Counted from the stretch's first letter, positions 34,402 through 47,567 are shown. The stretch: DNA of 64,000 nucleotides from Synchiropus splendidus (GCF_027744825.2 NC_071334.1:34813937-34877936); one strand, 5' to 3'. Program-made: numbers and translations. Notes: generated by a model not told the origin, from the sequence alone.

Positions 34402-34950
34402 AAATTATTAATAAAAAAATCCAACAAAAGACACAAGGACATAAATAAAGGAACGAATGAACAAAGGGATAATTAAATAAATCTAAAGCAAAATTGAAAC
34501 ATCAGTGCAAGCATGCTGACTTCAGGAACAAGTGGAAAAGCGAATGAATTCCATCCTTTCTTAGTTCCATTGCAGAGTCGGTGCTCCAATATCATTTCGT
34601 CATATTTGCCTGTGTAGTGGTCATAATGTTGTGGCCTAAGAATATTCTGAAATTGATTACCACTTCACCAGACTTTTAATATATCTGAATTTTATCTGAC
34701 ATTAACAGTCTGTCTGGTCTCGAAAATTTGTGATAAATCTGAGCTCTTATTCCATCTTGACGCAAGTCACTGAGAGGTCCATGTTCATCTTCAGTTGCGG
34801 CGTTAATAACAAGCAATAACAACAGCAATAGAAGTTGATGCGCAGCGGCTGATCTCTGGACACCATCGCAAGGTACCCGCCCATATTCCCCGACAACACC
34901 CTGGGTGCCACAACCTCTCGGATAGCTTATGTATAGCGTTCTCATTGTTT
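34402..34950. other. Unannotated spacer
   Basis: A-rich at 34400-34500, ordinary after that. No feature recognised. Confidence 0.5.
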
Positions 34951-34959
34951 CCTCAGCCC

Positions 34960-35160
34960 ATTGAGGAAAAGATAACTGCGGCCTGTGTGAGCGCTGAGTG
35001 ATTATACATCAGTAAAATCGCAGGGGGGATACATCACTGCCACCAGGACACACCCAGTGGAATGAAATGGGTCAAATGAGAGCCGGCCACTCTGACAGTA
35101 ACTAATGCACCACACGCGACCACTAATGGGCATCTACGATCGCCACAGGTTCGTAAACTT
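34960..35160. promoter_or_regulatory. Candidate conserved non-coding element
   Basis: Unique sequence with GAGTGATTATACATCAG near 34996, AGTAACTAATGCACC near 35097 and CCACTAATGGGC near 35121. Texture-based call. Confidence 0.4.
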
Positions 35161-36640
35161 CAGGAGTAGTACTTGCTATGTGTGTGTTATCTTTCGAGGC
35201 GAGTAAATCGACACCTCACTCCAATGACACAGATGAAGTCTGTGGTCAGACGAAGAGGAGGAAGGTTAGTGAGTGTCCAACAGGTGAAGGAGAGGAGTGG
35301 GTGGATTGGGGGGTGACACTGACCCCACAAGTTTCCACTACCAGTTAAGCTCATATGTCCTGGCGAAACATTATGTCCACTGAGTTTATTTCATATTACA
35401 ATTGCCAACAGTGAACAACAAACATGAAGATGCTTTTAACACCAAGATCCATTTGCCATTGTTTTTGCAGTTGCACTGCTTGAGTACCGTGTCACATCAG
35501 GTAAAATATCATACACCTGTCTGACACCTAGTGTCAAAAAAGGCTGGGACTAAATCCTCCGCTGCCTGCTGACTTAAGTCTTGGTAGATGGACCAAGAAT
35601 GCTGGGGATGAAAGAAGAACAAGACGACGGATGTGAACAAGCATATAAAAAGGATAGGTGTGACTAGGGAGGAGGATGAAGATAGGTGAAGATGAAGGAC
35701 ATGCTGTGGCAGCAGAAGAAGAGGAAGCACCTGTGGGAACCCAGAACTAAGATTACTGTGACAGTGCAGTATGCTGATTGTGAGGCCGGCCATTACAGAC
35801 AGAATGATTTGTGTTGCAAGACATAGAGCTGTTTGGAGAGAATGGTGTGGCCTTGTGGTGGACGTCCCTGTCCTAAATACAGCAGAATCAGAATTTAACA
35901 AACAGTATTGTCAAAGTAGGTGAGAAGCTAACACAATATGGAGAGTGCTAACATACGTAACACACACTCAAACACGCCAGATAATACTGATCACCTTTTT
36001 AAAATGAAACATCCTGCAAAGTAAATAGTGTAACATCTGTCTGCAAATGTGTCAGTATTGTGTTTGGGGTGAAGGTGTGTGTTGACAGTCACACCTGTCT
36101 GCTGCAGTTTGCACCAGGGCGACTGGAGGAGCAACAATCCTGCAGTGTCTGAACACCTGGGCAGAGGAAGCGACGTCGACACACGTGTAGACGATCAACA
36201 CCTAGAGTCTGGAACACCCACTGCAAAACTGAAGAGCAAGGAGGAAGTATCTATGTTTCATTTCATTCAAAAATGTGTCATTACCTTCGTCCAAACATCT
36301 AGTGAGACTCTCTTCATTGCAAGCAGAGATATGCCAACAGCAGAGGCTGAGGAGAGGTGGGTCTGTCAGCTCTGGATCTATGTTCAGCTATGTGCCAGGG
36401 AGGTGTGACTTGGCCTGTGGCTCGGTACCGGGCCCAGGCTCTGAAGCCTTTTGTGCATTTCAGTGTTTGTATGTTGGTATATGAAGCTCAGATGTGGAGA
36501 ACACCTGTGTCTACTGCGGGTTCCATCACCCCGCGACCCCGTGTTTCTTCAGCTGGGATGTAAAGGAGGAAGAGACACACAGCCACTCACAATTTAGAGT
36601 CAGTGAGCCTCTGTATGCTCAAACACGAGCTTGAGTGCCT
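35160..36640. other. Unannotated spacer
   Basis: The 130-codon minus-strand frame 35509-35901 is leucine/serine-rich, lies over purine-rich DNA and has no domain. No repeat recognised. Confidence 0.5.
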
Positions 36641-36649
36641 GGTGGAAAA

Positions 36650-37360
36650 ACCCACAAATAAAGGTCACGCATCTCAAGCCTCCCTTTCTCATTGTTGTCT
36701 GAATATGCGCCATGTCAATTTGCTTTGATAAATACCTAGTGCAGGCACACACACATTCACTGCAATAATATGACATGTTACTAATCGGGGCCATTATCAG
36801 CGACAGCTTGCCCGGGACCTGAGCCTTTCTCTGGAGGGCGAGAGGGCAGAAGAAGGGGGAAGGAAATATAGAATGATTTGAAGAGGAGACCAGAGAGAGA
36901 AGATGGCACGGTATGCCTCACACACATGCCCGACAGGGATTGTGTGAATGTGAATAATTTATCAGACAACATTTTTCTTGGTCCTCACCACAGACCCACA
37001 AATCCTCCCACAGCTCTCTTTCGGAGATGTTTGGATGTTCACGAGTGTCGCCTGGCTCGTTCTCACACACAACATTTGGGCTGAATGAATGAAAATTTCA
37101 TGTCATGTGAAATTCAAGACAGGATCAAATTTTAGAAACCGCGTTGCGGCTTCGCCATCACATGTCTGTTTCACGCTCCGTTTGATTTGATTGTCCACGG
37201 TGCTCTGTGGCATCAGCTCCCTGGACTCACTCGACTGCATCGGCAGGAAAAACAGTTACGTGAACCGTCACACCCAACTCTACTGTTAATTTAAGGTAAT
37301 TAGCCAGCCAGCGATTCCCAATACATCACACTGCAACTGGCAGACTCCACAATATTTCAC
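36650..37360. promoter_or_regulatory. Candidate conserved non-coding elements (two)
   Basis: Two blocks, about 36690-36830 (CCATGTCAATTTGC, GATAAATACC, TTACTAATCGGGGCC) and about 37130-37350 (GTTTGATTTGATTG near 37179, TTAATTTAAGGTAATTAGCC near 37286). A purine-rich link lies between them. No coding content. Confidence 0.45.
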
Positions 37361-37879
37361 AGTCACATCTGTTCCTGGTGCACGCTCGCCTCCTCCCAAT
37401 CTGTCCTTTCGCCACGTACACTCACCGGGGACGCCAGAACTGGCACTCAGTGATAAACCAACCAAGAGGGTCGTGTGCTGCTGATGCTCATCCATGCACA
37501 CAAGCAAAAGTATTCAGTCTATTCAGCTTGCCAGAAATGTTGACACTTTCCTGCTGTGCAAAACATGAGAAGCATTCCTTTATTCAGCTGTGTGTGCTTG
37601 AGGGCAGGTGTGAGCCTTCTCTTATAATCCACTGCAGTTTTTTTTGCCATCAGAATTGTCTCCTTGGCATCATGTATGATGCAAGGTCATCCAGCAGAGA
37701 CTCAAAGCTTCTCCCAACATTGAGATCAGCCGTTTGAGGTGGCTTGGATAAGAAAACGTCACACGTGTGGACTGAAAGTGAATAAATTGGTATCCGACAG
37801 CCTGAAGTTTATGAGCAGTGCACAGAATCTACTTCAAACTTTTGGGCGAAAGGAATCCTGCTAGAAAGTGACAAGTCTC

Positions 37880-38100
37880 CTCTGCACAAAGAGAGGATCA
37901 TAAATAAGCATGGGCGGCGGAACTCGACTCAAACACCTCTGATGAATTATAAGCCGAGTCGTATCGCTCAACATCTGACCTCACTAATAATCTAGTGGCT
38001 GAGTGGGAGCAAATCTCTGCCGGCAGGTTTCAAATGTTTGCAGCAAACCATCTCTGAAGTTATTACCATCAGCTCTGTTGAACCTTCCTGACTCGTACTG
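37880..38100. promoter_or_regulatory. Candidate conserved non-coding element
   Basis: Unique sequence with ATAAATAAGCATGG near 37900, GATGAATTATAAGCC near 37940 and CACTAATAATCTAG near 37982. Texture-based call. Confidence 0.4.
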
Positions 38101-39380
38101 CCTTGTATCAGATTTAAAAAGTTTGTAGTCGTGCTCAATTTTTTTAAACACTGAATGTCTGAAGCGTTCAGTTCATGTGTGACAAAACAAACAGATCTCG
38201 CATGTGTACTCCAAATTCCAACCCAGGCTCACAAACTCTTTTAACCTGCAGAGTTCAAAGTCAAAGAGCGACTGCTTCGGCTTCTTCTGACCAAGAGTGT
38301 TTGTCTTTTGGGGTATTTGCAGTTGTTAATTTGTGTTTGAGTGAGTCTGCAAGCTTACATACAATCGCCAGCTCTGGATGAGACTCAGACAGTCAAGGGT
38401 GAAAATCTACCCCTGCAACACCCTGAGCCGGTCGCATATAGACACACAACCACTCACATGCAGACAATTTAGTCACCAACACTTTTATGTTTCTTGAGCC
38501 ACAGGGAACAACATCATGGATACATGGGCTACAGATGGGCCTGTGTCCATCTTCCAGAGTCAAAAAAGGGTGTCCTCCTTGGTGACTTGGAGTAGAGCGT
38601 TCCCTTATTGCATTGGAAATCTGCCTGCTATTTCGTAATCACATAATTCAGGTTTTTATGGTTGAACAAAGATTATATCACCAAATTTTTTAGCATTTAG
38701 GATTGACATGACTGAATGACAAATGCATTTCCTCAATAGGAAGTTGATGTAGTTGTGGGGTGTCATGAGGTGTGGCTGAAAAAAACAATTCCAAGGTGAA
38801 CTTATTAATGAAGAATGACAAAAGTTGCTTTGGTGGTTTATTACGAGGAGTCGCTGTCGCCCTGTGCACCATTTTCAAAAACAGTAGGAGGAGAGGCTGC
38901 TTGAAACAGCCTGAAAGAAGAAAGAATCATCCAAGCCATGTTGGACGCACACCCAGAAGTAAGTCCTTAGCTTATCCTCATCCTGGCTGCAAACTAGTGA
39001 GAATCAAAGCCAGGCTGAGATCATGAGGTCATCAAACCAAAGACCCGCTCCTCTCTGAGTGGGGAGGTTCCAGGTTCATTAGATATAACATTAATAAATG
39101 ACGTTTTTAGACACCAACAGAAGAGATGCGTTCATCCATATGTTGGCGAAACCAAATGAGAGATCAGGTCAGCAACGCTCTCCATCGTATTTGTTTCTCT
39201 TGTCGACCTTCCGCTACGTTTCTCACATTCGAGCAGTCTCGCCGGGTTGCTAGGCAACATGGACCATCTGCCGTACACGGTTCAGTTTTTGTTTCCTGTA
39301 ATCTTCCATCTTTTCTTTCCTCCTCTTCTGTGTCTCATTTCTTTCTCAGCGACTGCTCAGCCGAGATTTTCTTGGCCGTG
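38100..39380. other. Unannotated spacer
   Basis: The frame 38772-39026 runs past a donor-like AGAAGTAAGT near 38957, but no acceptor or domain supports an exon. No repeat family recognised. Confidence 0.45.
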
Positions 39381-39389
39381 CAGACGAGC

Positions 39390-39600
39390 GGAGCGTCCAG
39401 CAGCACCAGGAGCAGCCGCGGGCATTTATCAAAGCCCAGCTCCGTAATGACCACTCAGCAGTGGGGAAATTGAGCTGACCCCGAGGCCAAAGCTGTTAGA
39501 GGGGACTGGTGGGAAGGCCAGCGGGGTCAGGCCATCCTTGTCCCACCCACTTAGTGGGCAGTTAGCGCTGAACCATTAGTTTACTATTTGGAGGCCTCAC
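39390..39600. promoter_or_regulatory. Candidate conserved non-coding element
   Basis: Unique GC-balanced sequence with CCGTAATGACC near 39442, GAAATTGAGC near 39466 and CATTAGTTTAC near 39573. Texture-based call. Confidence 0.35.
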
Positions 39601-40089
39601 AACTGCTATTGCACAGCTCACACACAAACAGACACACACACGCGTTGCTTTAATCTTGGACACTTCAATGTTTACCTGACACAAGTTGTGAGAGGAAAGG
39701 AGTCAAAGAAACCCAAGAGATAAACTTCTGGTGGTTGCCAGCTCGGGCATCAAACGCTGTGATAGGGCTTCAATTTTATCGATTGAATTCATTGCTTCTC
39801 TTGTGCTTGTGATGACATGTGATGGTGAGGTTGCAGGTTATTACTTGGATTTAAATACAGTGTGCTCATTCTTTCCCATTCACCTTTGACAGTGCAAATT
39901 ATCATTAACATTGTTCCTATAAATGCAAGTTTTTAAGTCAGTTGGTAAACCCTTATCACAACTACCTCTAATGTTGTGTTTTAGTGTGTTTTCATCATTT
40001 TACTGGGAATATTTGACGCTAGAATTAAGTAGATTTTTATGCCATATCACAAAACTATGTTGCTGTTTTATTGTTTTGTATTTGTCTAA

Positions 40090-40330
40090 ATAAATGTATT
40101 TCACCCTCATTGCTGCAGGCGAACTTTGTAATCCACTTGCATTGACATTTTCACCTAAGCACACATTTAGCTTGATGAAATAATAGCGCTGTGATAATTA
40201 AAATTCCTTCATCTGAGGCCTAATCGTCTGTGCCACCGCGTTTGACCTTTATTGGCATCTTCCCAGACGCCGCGGCTGCACCGAGACAGTTGACCAGCTC
40301 TAGTTAGCAATATTTAACTCAGCTTTGTCT
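40090..40330. promoter_or_regulatory. Candidate conserved non-coding element (strong)
   Basis: Unique sequence with GTAATCCACTTG near 40127, TAATAGCGCTGTG near 40181, a TAATTA core at 40195-40200 and TTGACCTTTATTGG near 40242. The last combines a nuclear-receptor half site with a CCAAT-like motif on the other strand. A weaker similar stretch continues around 40480-40560. Confidence 0.5.
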
Positions 40331-41148
40331 TCAGGCACTGGCTGACAAGAGTCCTGCTGGGGGGGGAAAGAGAAGTCAGGGAGCAGACGATCAATATGGA
40401 CGCAGATGGGAAAAGTGGGGGGTGAAGGCAAAAGCAGGAAGAGTCATTCTCGCTTGAGAGACGCTCCCTGGAAAGCAATGAAATAAAAATCTGAACTTTA
40501 AAATTGATAAGGATTGATTTGGCTGACACTGGATCATAACATACACCCCTTCCTGCAGCGGGAGGGCTCACGGAGGCTGTCACATAAAGGAGGAGTGGGG
40601 AGGACGTAAATCTGACGGCAGCCCAGCAATTAGCCTTTTAGTGGAGGAGAGATATGGAGAATCTTTACTGTTTCATCAAACGGCATTAGGCATGCCGGGG
40701 GCCGGGGGGGAATCTGCGGGAAGACGAATGCTAGAATAAACTTGTTTGGACAGATGGATTGGATGGAATTCCTCACAAAGTTCACTATTTTCCCTCACAG
40801 ATCCATACAGAGCTACTTGCAAATGGTTAGTTCATTATGCGACTTCTATTAAATGTCACACAATGTTTGGGTGCAAATTCACCCCGAGTGACACTTTAGC
40901 TCAGAGGCAGAGTGAGACGTCACACAAGCTGAGTTCTGTGTTCACCCATCCTGTGCCACACTTATGACCAGCTGCGTGTATAGCCAACACTGTCCCTGTG
41001 ATGCAAACCAGGCCGCTCTCAATCTGAATGTGTTTACTAAACCTGAGCGAAGTTATCATTTATATTGATTCAGAACCTCCCCTTTCTGGTGTAACAGCAT
41101 GTAGTCAAACTTAGGGTTTATTAAGATTTATATGTGCAATAACATTGG

Positions 41149-41167
41149 TGACCACTAGAGGAGATCC
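41149..41167 (+). promoter_or_regulatory. CTCF-like motif, plus orientation
   Basis: TGACCACTAGAGGAGATCC fits the vertebrate CTCF consensus TGRCCASYAGRKGGCRSYR at 15 of 19 positions, including the first 13 without a break. CTCF anchors chromatin loops and insulators. Occupancy here is inference. Confidence 0.4.
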
Positions 41168-41759
41168 GTGATGATTGAGTGGGTCATGATCAGAAAGATA
41201 GCTGTTTGTCATGGCATATGAGAAAAAACAAACCCACAAGCAGATTTTGTTTCACCATACCGTGTCTACATATTTGCTCCTTGGACATCATGGACCCTAA
41301 TCCATCTTCAACTTTGTGTTAATGAAAGAATAGCTAATAAACACATTGAAAAAAAGGAGATCACAGTGATGCTGCAGTTTTAAAAGCAGCTCAGCAGCCA
41401 GATGGGCGTGAACACGCTCATGAAATTTCTGACTGCTTCCTATTTGGGATCTGTGATTGACAAGTGTTCCTCTGAGTGACTGGAGGAGACAGCCAGTCCA
41501 CCCATGACTCCGAGCAGGCACAAGTTGGTCAGACAGTTGGCCAGGTTTAACCTCAAAAGGCATGGCAGAGGACTATAGAGGTCACGAAAGAGTGGGTCCA
41601 AAATAGGTTCACTCAGAAGACTGGACTTGGTATAAATATAAAAACACACTTTCCAAAGCCCAGAGTCAGTCCTCTCGGTAAAACCCCTCAGCAAGGAACA
41701 TTTGTGAGTTTATCATATCAGAGAATATTCGTATCCGTGTGTGTGAGAAAAAAGTGCTT

Positions 41760-42070
41760 CCCCGGATTTGGAAAGTGATTTGGCTGATCGGGAGGAAACT
41801 TGGAGGATCGTGCTAATTTGCATGAGTGATGGGCAGAAATGAAGAGGGGGGTCTTGGTCAAAGCTAACATTGTAGCTAACACTGTACTGTGTGCCGGTGA
41901 GCAGATGGGGAGTCATAAATCCTCCACAAGCTCTGCTGGCACATATTAGCATTTCCTTAGCAGCTCAACAGCTTGCCAGCCATTTAGGTAATATCTCCAT
42001 CACTTTACTGGGGAAATGGTGGAGGGAGAGTCGTGCGGGTTCCTTCTGAACCGTGGCTGACAAGACGGGC
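41760..42070. promoter_or_regulatory. Candidate conserved element with octamer motif
   Basis: Contains a perfect POU octamer ATTTGCAT at 41816-41823, overlapping a GCTAATTTG homeodomain-like core, within unique sequence. Texture-based call. Confidence 0.35.
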
Positions 42071-42374
42071 TCCTGGCTCTGAGGAGAAAGGTATGGCATG
42101 TGTTTAACCACTTTGGTGGAATGTTGCTGAACACTCGTTTGAAAATTTGAACAGAAAATATTTATCTTTAACTTTAGCAGTGTCAGAAGGAATGATATTA
42201 TGAATGATATTCTTTGAACATTGTAAAATCCATAGTAGTCCAGTGAATTATCCCTTGTTATTAAAAATAAAATGAAATGACAGCTGTATTGTCTATATTT
42301 TTGCTCAACTGGTTTAACTCAAAATTGGAAACTCTCGCTTTTCCACAGACAGAGGTGAAAAAAAATACTTTCAG

Positions 42375-42377
<3 letters not shown>

Positions 42378-42452
<75 letters not shown>
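42378..42452. repeat. (TA)n microsatellite
   Basis: Seventy-five bp of uninterrupted TA dinucleotide, read as Tyr-Ile in both strand frames. Confidence 0.99.
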
Positions 42453-42455
<3 letters not shown>

Positions 42456-42459
42456 ATTG

Positions 42460-45400
42460 GGGCACACTTGATGATTAACTTCCACACTTGGGCCAGAGGC
42501 TGGACTTTAGACAAACTTGCTGTCCTACTAACTTTGAAAACATTCAATATATTTATCTAGCAAATGGGCTGTGAATCTTACATCAGGGTCATCTGTGCTT
42601 AAGAACATTGAGAACTGTGACACAAACACCTCTGACAATGACTGTAGGCCTAATGTTGACAGAGACATCAGTGTCCAGTTGTCCAGATAAGAAAAAATAG
42701 GTCATGCATCAGCATGGGCACCTTGAAGTTACTGCAAACTGCAAACTACTGCATACTGTACGTATGTATAACATATGAGTGCCTGTGCTGTGGCAGCCCA
42801 CAGTCCAAATGTGAGCAGGCAGTTAAGTTGAAATCAAGCTCAAAAGTAATTTGAATCTTTAGAAAGCAGTGAACTTTCAAAACAGTATAAGCTCATGTCA
42901 CAGGACAACAAACAGCTAAAGTTAGCTCCTCTGAGACATGCTGTACATTAACTAAGTGACACTTGCACACCAACAGACACAGTAAACGACACTCCTGACA
43001 CTTGGGTTCGGTTGCAGCCAGCGATGTGAGAGTGAAAGGGCATCAGCAGAGAGAGTGTGTGCGGGGGGGAGAGGTTAATTGTGGTTCAACTGCAACCAAC
43101 AGCTGAGGCTTCTCATGTAAAGAGGAACAAGCATGGTGACAGGCAGCCTGACAACACAACCTGTTTAATGGATGTGTGTGTGGCTGGGAGAGAGTGAACG
43201 CAGGGATGAGGGTGAAAAAATAAAATGGGCAGGTGAGGCTTCGTGCCCACCCAACATGATCACACGTCGACTTCAAGAATAGCAGGGTTGACGTAAGCAA
43301 TTGCTGAAGTGCTGATGCAGCGGGTTGCTTCCAGTGTGTGTGGTGAAGGAAGTCAGGAGACGGTTGCGTCACCTGTTGTCCCCAAGTAACAACTTCAGAA
43401 ATCTCCTTCTGCATTCCCATGAGCAGGAGCGACAGGCGAATTTCCACCAAGTTGAAAAATAAGTATTTAGCTAGCATGCGCGTGCGAGTGAGCGCGCGTC
43501 TGTGTGTGCGCTTTCAAAGCTCAGGGGTCGAAACCATCAAAGCGTCCCGGCTCAGTTTTCAGCAAGCAGCTAAAGGTTAGACTTATGTGTTGCTACTTAC
43601 AGTAACACAGCGAGACTCTTTTACACCGGATCAGTGCCATCACAGCACAACTTGTCAATCATCGGCATCCAGTCTGGAAGGTCATTAAATAAATGAGAAA
43701 GGTCACAAACTTGATGGTTATTCCTATCACATTGCTGGACAGTGTTATTAAATAGCGTTAAATAAGCGTCAATATTGTTCTGTGCTCCTTTCAGTCATGC
43801 ACACCTTTTTACGTCTATCGACAAAGATGAGTCATATTTTAGTGTGGGGTCTGGCTTCCACTTAACCCTCAAACTTCAATTAAAAACATCAGTATAAAGC
43901 TGAAGATGCGAGCCTATGGTGGAGCGTTCGTCGTCATCGTCAAACCAGGAAGTACACCGGACACATGACTGACAAACAACCTGCTTGTGAAATGGGTTGT
44001 GTGGAGGATCGTGCCATCAAATTTCTTCAGTTGAAGTTTCATCACCTCATTTTCTTTTTCATCTGAACCCAACTGCCAGGTGTGACATCACTGTACACTG
44101 GGTAGACACAAGTGAGCTAATGTTTTTCCCAGGAAGCGCTGCTGTGCATATAATGCATTGATTTGGAGCATCACATATGTGCTGTTTTACAAGTGTTATT
44201 TTAAAGTATTTTGTTGCAAGTGCACTAATTTTCAGACAGTATCGAGCTGAACCCAGCCACTGGATCTTTATTGTCAAACGTGCTTCTTGAAATAAAAAAC
44301 ATAGCATATTCAGGTTGTCAGGCTGTAAGTGCAACGGCAATTGTTGATAAAATGCAGGGTCTCTGCTACATGTGAATGATCGTGGTGCACGGCAGGAGCA
44401 AAATGAAAAGTACCAAGCCTTCAGAATTATGATTTTGACTGTTTATGGTGGTTTTCAGCATGTTTTTAACTGAAAAATCCCAAAAGACACATTTGACATA
44501 TAGTTATCACTGATTAAGATATAATAAATCCAGGGCTTCCTGATTCAACACTTTTGATCAATCCACAAGAAGAAAATTATCATTCCTTATCACACGTTTT
44601 TTTTAAATGCAGTAGAGCATTTGTAAAAAAAAAAAGTCTGTTGTTTTCTGAAAACATAATATCACAATTTCATTGAAGTAAAAAAAAAGTTATAATTTTT
44701 ATAACAACTCAAGATAGCGTCAAACATAACTGACCTGTGTAACACAAAGACGTGTCCAGCCCTGTTATTTGCGGTGCCACCAAAAATAGGCTCATTGGGT
44801 CACTGGAAGTTGAAGAAATTCAGACTGTCAGCAGGTTTAAGACCCTCTTAACTTCCACCCAAGAGTCAGCAGGGCCACGGGAACTGCTGCTGTGAGGTCT
44901 TCATAACCACGGTCAGAAATGTTTGGACAGCCAGATTTCCAATGGACCTTTTCATGGTTCACAAAGCACGGTGAAGAATTGTAACAGTCACGGCAAGCAA
45001 GTACAAAATAAACCAACACTTTAGAACATTAAGACTATTTCCAGGTGAAAAAATGAAAATACTGTGACTAATTATATGACATCTTTTGATGAACACAAAG
45101 CGGCATTAAGAAAAAAAAATCAAAACTTCTTCTCACTAATAATCGTAAATCTCAACTTTTTTAATTGGATTCTCTAATATTCAGTTAAATAAAACAAATG
45201 ACAATAACTGTAATGCAAGTGTTGCAAAAGGTACAAAAATAGACAAAACAATACTATGATACTATTGTTGGGTGTTATCAAGTTCATGTTCAAATGAAGT
45301 TACATGAATGAATAAATCAGTAAAAAAAATCCATTAATTCAAGATGTAAATGCACCATGTGTAAAATATGATCAATAAAATCTGATGTGAGATTTTAAGG

Positions 45401-45540
45401 ATTAAGTGAATAGAAGCAAAAGATAAACGACAAGACAAAAAAGTAAAGTTGCTCTAGAAGGTTGTTATTTGGAAATGATCTTGTCAACAACTATGAGATC
45501 ATGAATCAATGAATTGAGGAGTCATCGGAAACAGAGGGTG
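42460..45540. other. Unannotated spacer
   Basis: About 3 kb. The 144-codon minus-strand frame 43043-43477 has no domain. 45040-45450 is AT-rich and A-skewed. An ACTGCAAACTGCAAACTACTGC local repeat lies near 42730-42753. No gene or known repeat recognised. Confidence 0.5.
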
Positions 45541-45849
45541 AAACTGCAGCAGCCTGAACTCGGGGCGACATGGTCCAGGCATTTGTCCTGGCATGCTGAG
45601 CCATCAGGACGTCGCCCTGCTCTTTGAAGCTGCTGCTGGTTTCCCAAGTGGCTGCTGAGATCCAAACAGGGGGCTCTAAGGATGGGGAGGGTGGGGGTCT
45701 ATCGCATGTGTCGGCGCTGCCCCACTAATAAGATAAGTGTGCTAATGCTAGCAGCGGAGGTTTGCCACTCATCTCAATCTGTCGTGTTTAACAGTCTCAC
45801 AGGACCTGCTCTCAAATTTAAATGCTAGAAGGCCGTTGATGGAGTGAAG

Positions 45850-45901
45850 GGTGTGTGTGTGTGTGTGTGTGTGTGAGAGGCTGAGAGTGTGTGTGTGTGT
45901 A
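45850..45901. repeat. Compound (GT)n microsatellite
   Basis: Two GT runs (about 25 bp and 14 bp) separated by AGAGGCTGAGA. Confidence 0.97.
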
Positions 45902-45919
45902 TGCTGGCTAAGTCTTATG

Positions 45920-46420
45920 GAACATCAGTTGACACTAGAAAAATACAGCTGCCGATAAATCTCTGACAACAGCTCCGGACTCAAGTTTCCTCCCTGATTT
46001 ATCGCACTAGTTGCTTTTAGATCTGCCATTTGGGATCTGCCGCGTCAGATTTGAAGCAACAATGAATCTTTGCTGTAATGGGTTGATATTAAACCGCCGA
46101 ATTTCAACAAGCTCTAATTAGAAAATGTGTGTTTTAAGGTGGAAGCGATTACTCTCGTTCAGTCGCCATTGATCTGTGACGCTGATTACTTCTGCAGCAT
46201 TCTGCAGAACACATTCATTAGGTGAAATGCTAATGAGATCGGAGATAACCAAAATTAATTTGAGCTGCTTCATATCAGGCAAGCACAGTGCTGTTGTGAA
46301 GAGACTGTTATTGCTTTGAATGACAATATTACGGGACGGACACTGTGTTCGAATCATCTGCTTCCCCTTGGAAGGTTGTGGCACCAGGTGGAGTCATGGC
46401 AAGAGTTACGCCCAAGCTTG
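45920..46420. promoter_or_regulatory. Candidate conserved non-coding element (strong)
   Basis: About 500 bp of dense unique sequence. It includes CGATAAATC near 45953, GATTTATCGCACTAG near 45997, CTAATTAGAAAATG with TAATTA at 46115-46120, and GAAATGCTAATGAGATC near 46224 next to AAAATTAATTTGAGC near 46250. A CNE-like stretch also precedes the GT repeat (45720-45840, with TAATGCTAGC). The 167-codon frame 46316-46819 starts inside it but has no domain. Best-looking CNE candidate in the right half. Confidence 0.55.
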
Positions 46421-47400
46421 CCTTCAAGTCTGGGCTGGAGCGACTCCACTGTTTTTCATTGTGTCTGGCACACTTCCAGAAAGTTTTTCCTTCTCTACAA
46501 TGAGGCCTTGCTTCACGGCTTGATCATACACGTTGCTGTATCTTGCTGCGTCCGCGCTGAGACAGCCACCGCTCAGGAAGCCGGCGCTCCATTGGTAAGT
46601 GCCTCAATTACAAATGTTATTAGTCCTGAGGAAAGAGAGAGCTTAACACTTGTGCCTGTTCTCTTCATCAGCAGTGGAGCCGCTCCAGACACCCCGACAG
46701 CAGTTTGCACATTTGTCAGCGCGCCCCTAAATATCCTTTCACTGTTTGCTGTTGCTCCACATTTCCACTCCCTGCCCTCCACCGAGACCCACCGTCTCAA
46801 ATTCAGCCCACAGAAATGATTAAGGGGTTGCATGCCGACAGAAATAAGGGCGCGTGTATTTTTGAAGTGGGAGGGGTCATGTGTTGGGAGTCTCGGGATG
46901 CCATGGAGCCTCTGGTGGGGTTCAACTTGTTAGGAAAACTGGGTATTGACTTTCACTTCCGTTGACAAGACTGTAATATCAGTGGTGCCTTTGGGGAGGA
47001 GGGAAGGGTGTGTTGGGTGTCGGCCCTGCTTGGCTAACATCCAGCACAGATGAACATGTTTACAGAAGTGTTTTCATAAACATTTGCCCAACACAGAGCA
47101 AGAGAAGGGCGTCAGGGGGATGAGAAGGTGCGATCATGCTTGTTGTGCTTCAACGTGAGCGAGGAAACACATGAAGCTACAACAACACTTTCAGCTCACA
47201 AGCAATGCTGTTTTACAAAATGCTCAATAAGTTCGAATTTTGTTATCGTTTAATCACTCGTAAAGTGAAAACGTATTGTGGGACTAGTACCAACACAAAT
47301 AATCATTCACAGTGTAAAATAACACCTAAAGCAAAGGTGAGAAATGAAGCACACCGAAGTGTGTGTGGAGTATATTTGTGAGGTACCAAAGACACTGCAT
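46420..47400. other. Unannotated spacer
   Basis: Overlapping frames on both strands (46316-46819 plus, 46573-46833 minus) are featureless. No repeat recognised. Confidence 0.5.
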
Positions 47401-47409
47401 GACAAAAAC

Positions 47410-47567
47410 CAGGGCTGTCAATCGATAAAATGTTTTAATCGCGATTAATCTTTTCTTTTTACTTTTTTATTACTATAAATGGAGAAGCGGATGGGCAAAC
47501 ACGTTCGATATATATATAGTGACTAAACATAGTTATGAGTTTTTACACGTTCATTTTGACAGCCCTC
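47410..47567. mobile_element. Short hAT-type MITE
   Basis: The left end CAGGGCTGTCAA and the complement of the right end GAGGGCTGTCAA match at 11 of 12 positions and bound 158 bp. The subterminal part reads ATCGCGATTAATC, a familiar feature of the CAGGGCTGTCAA family of fish hAT MITEs. Flanking 8-mers ACAAAAAC and ATAAAAAT agree at 6 of 8, consistent with an aged 8-bp target duplication. Confidence 0.8.

Noticed and set aside
35509..35901. 130-codon minus-strand frame rich in Leu and Ser
   Set aside because: Produced by purine-rich plus-strand sequence. No signal for a real membrane protein beyond composition.
38772..38962. Frame ending at a strong donor-like AGAAGTAAGT
   Set aside because: No convincing acceptor or branch/pyrimidine tract upstream, and the protein sequence is not recognisable.
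43043..43477. 144-codon minus-strand frame
   Set aside because: No domain, composition typical of chance translation, no supporting splice signals.
43520..43560. GGTCGAAACC, checked as a tRNA-type B box for a SINE or tRNA
   Set aside because: No A box at the right distance upstream and no cloverleaf stems.
46380..46398. CACCAGGTGGAG considered as a third CTCF site
   Set aside because: Only about 14 of 19 consensus positions fit, with mismatches in the core CC and the GGC.
46316..46819. Longest frame in the window (167 codons, plus)
   Set aside because: No recognisable domain, no splice context, overlaps another frame on the opposite strand, and starts inside a CNE-like block.
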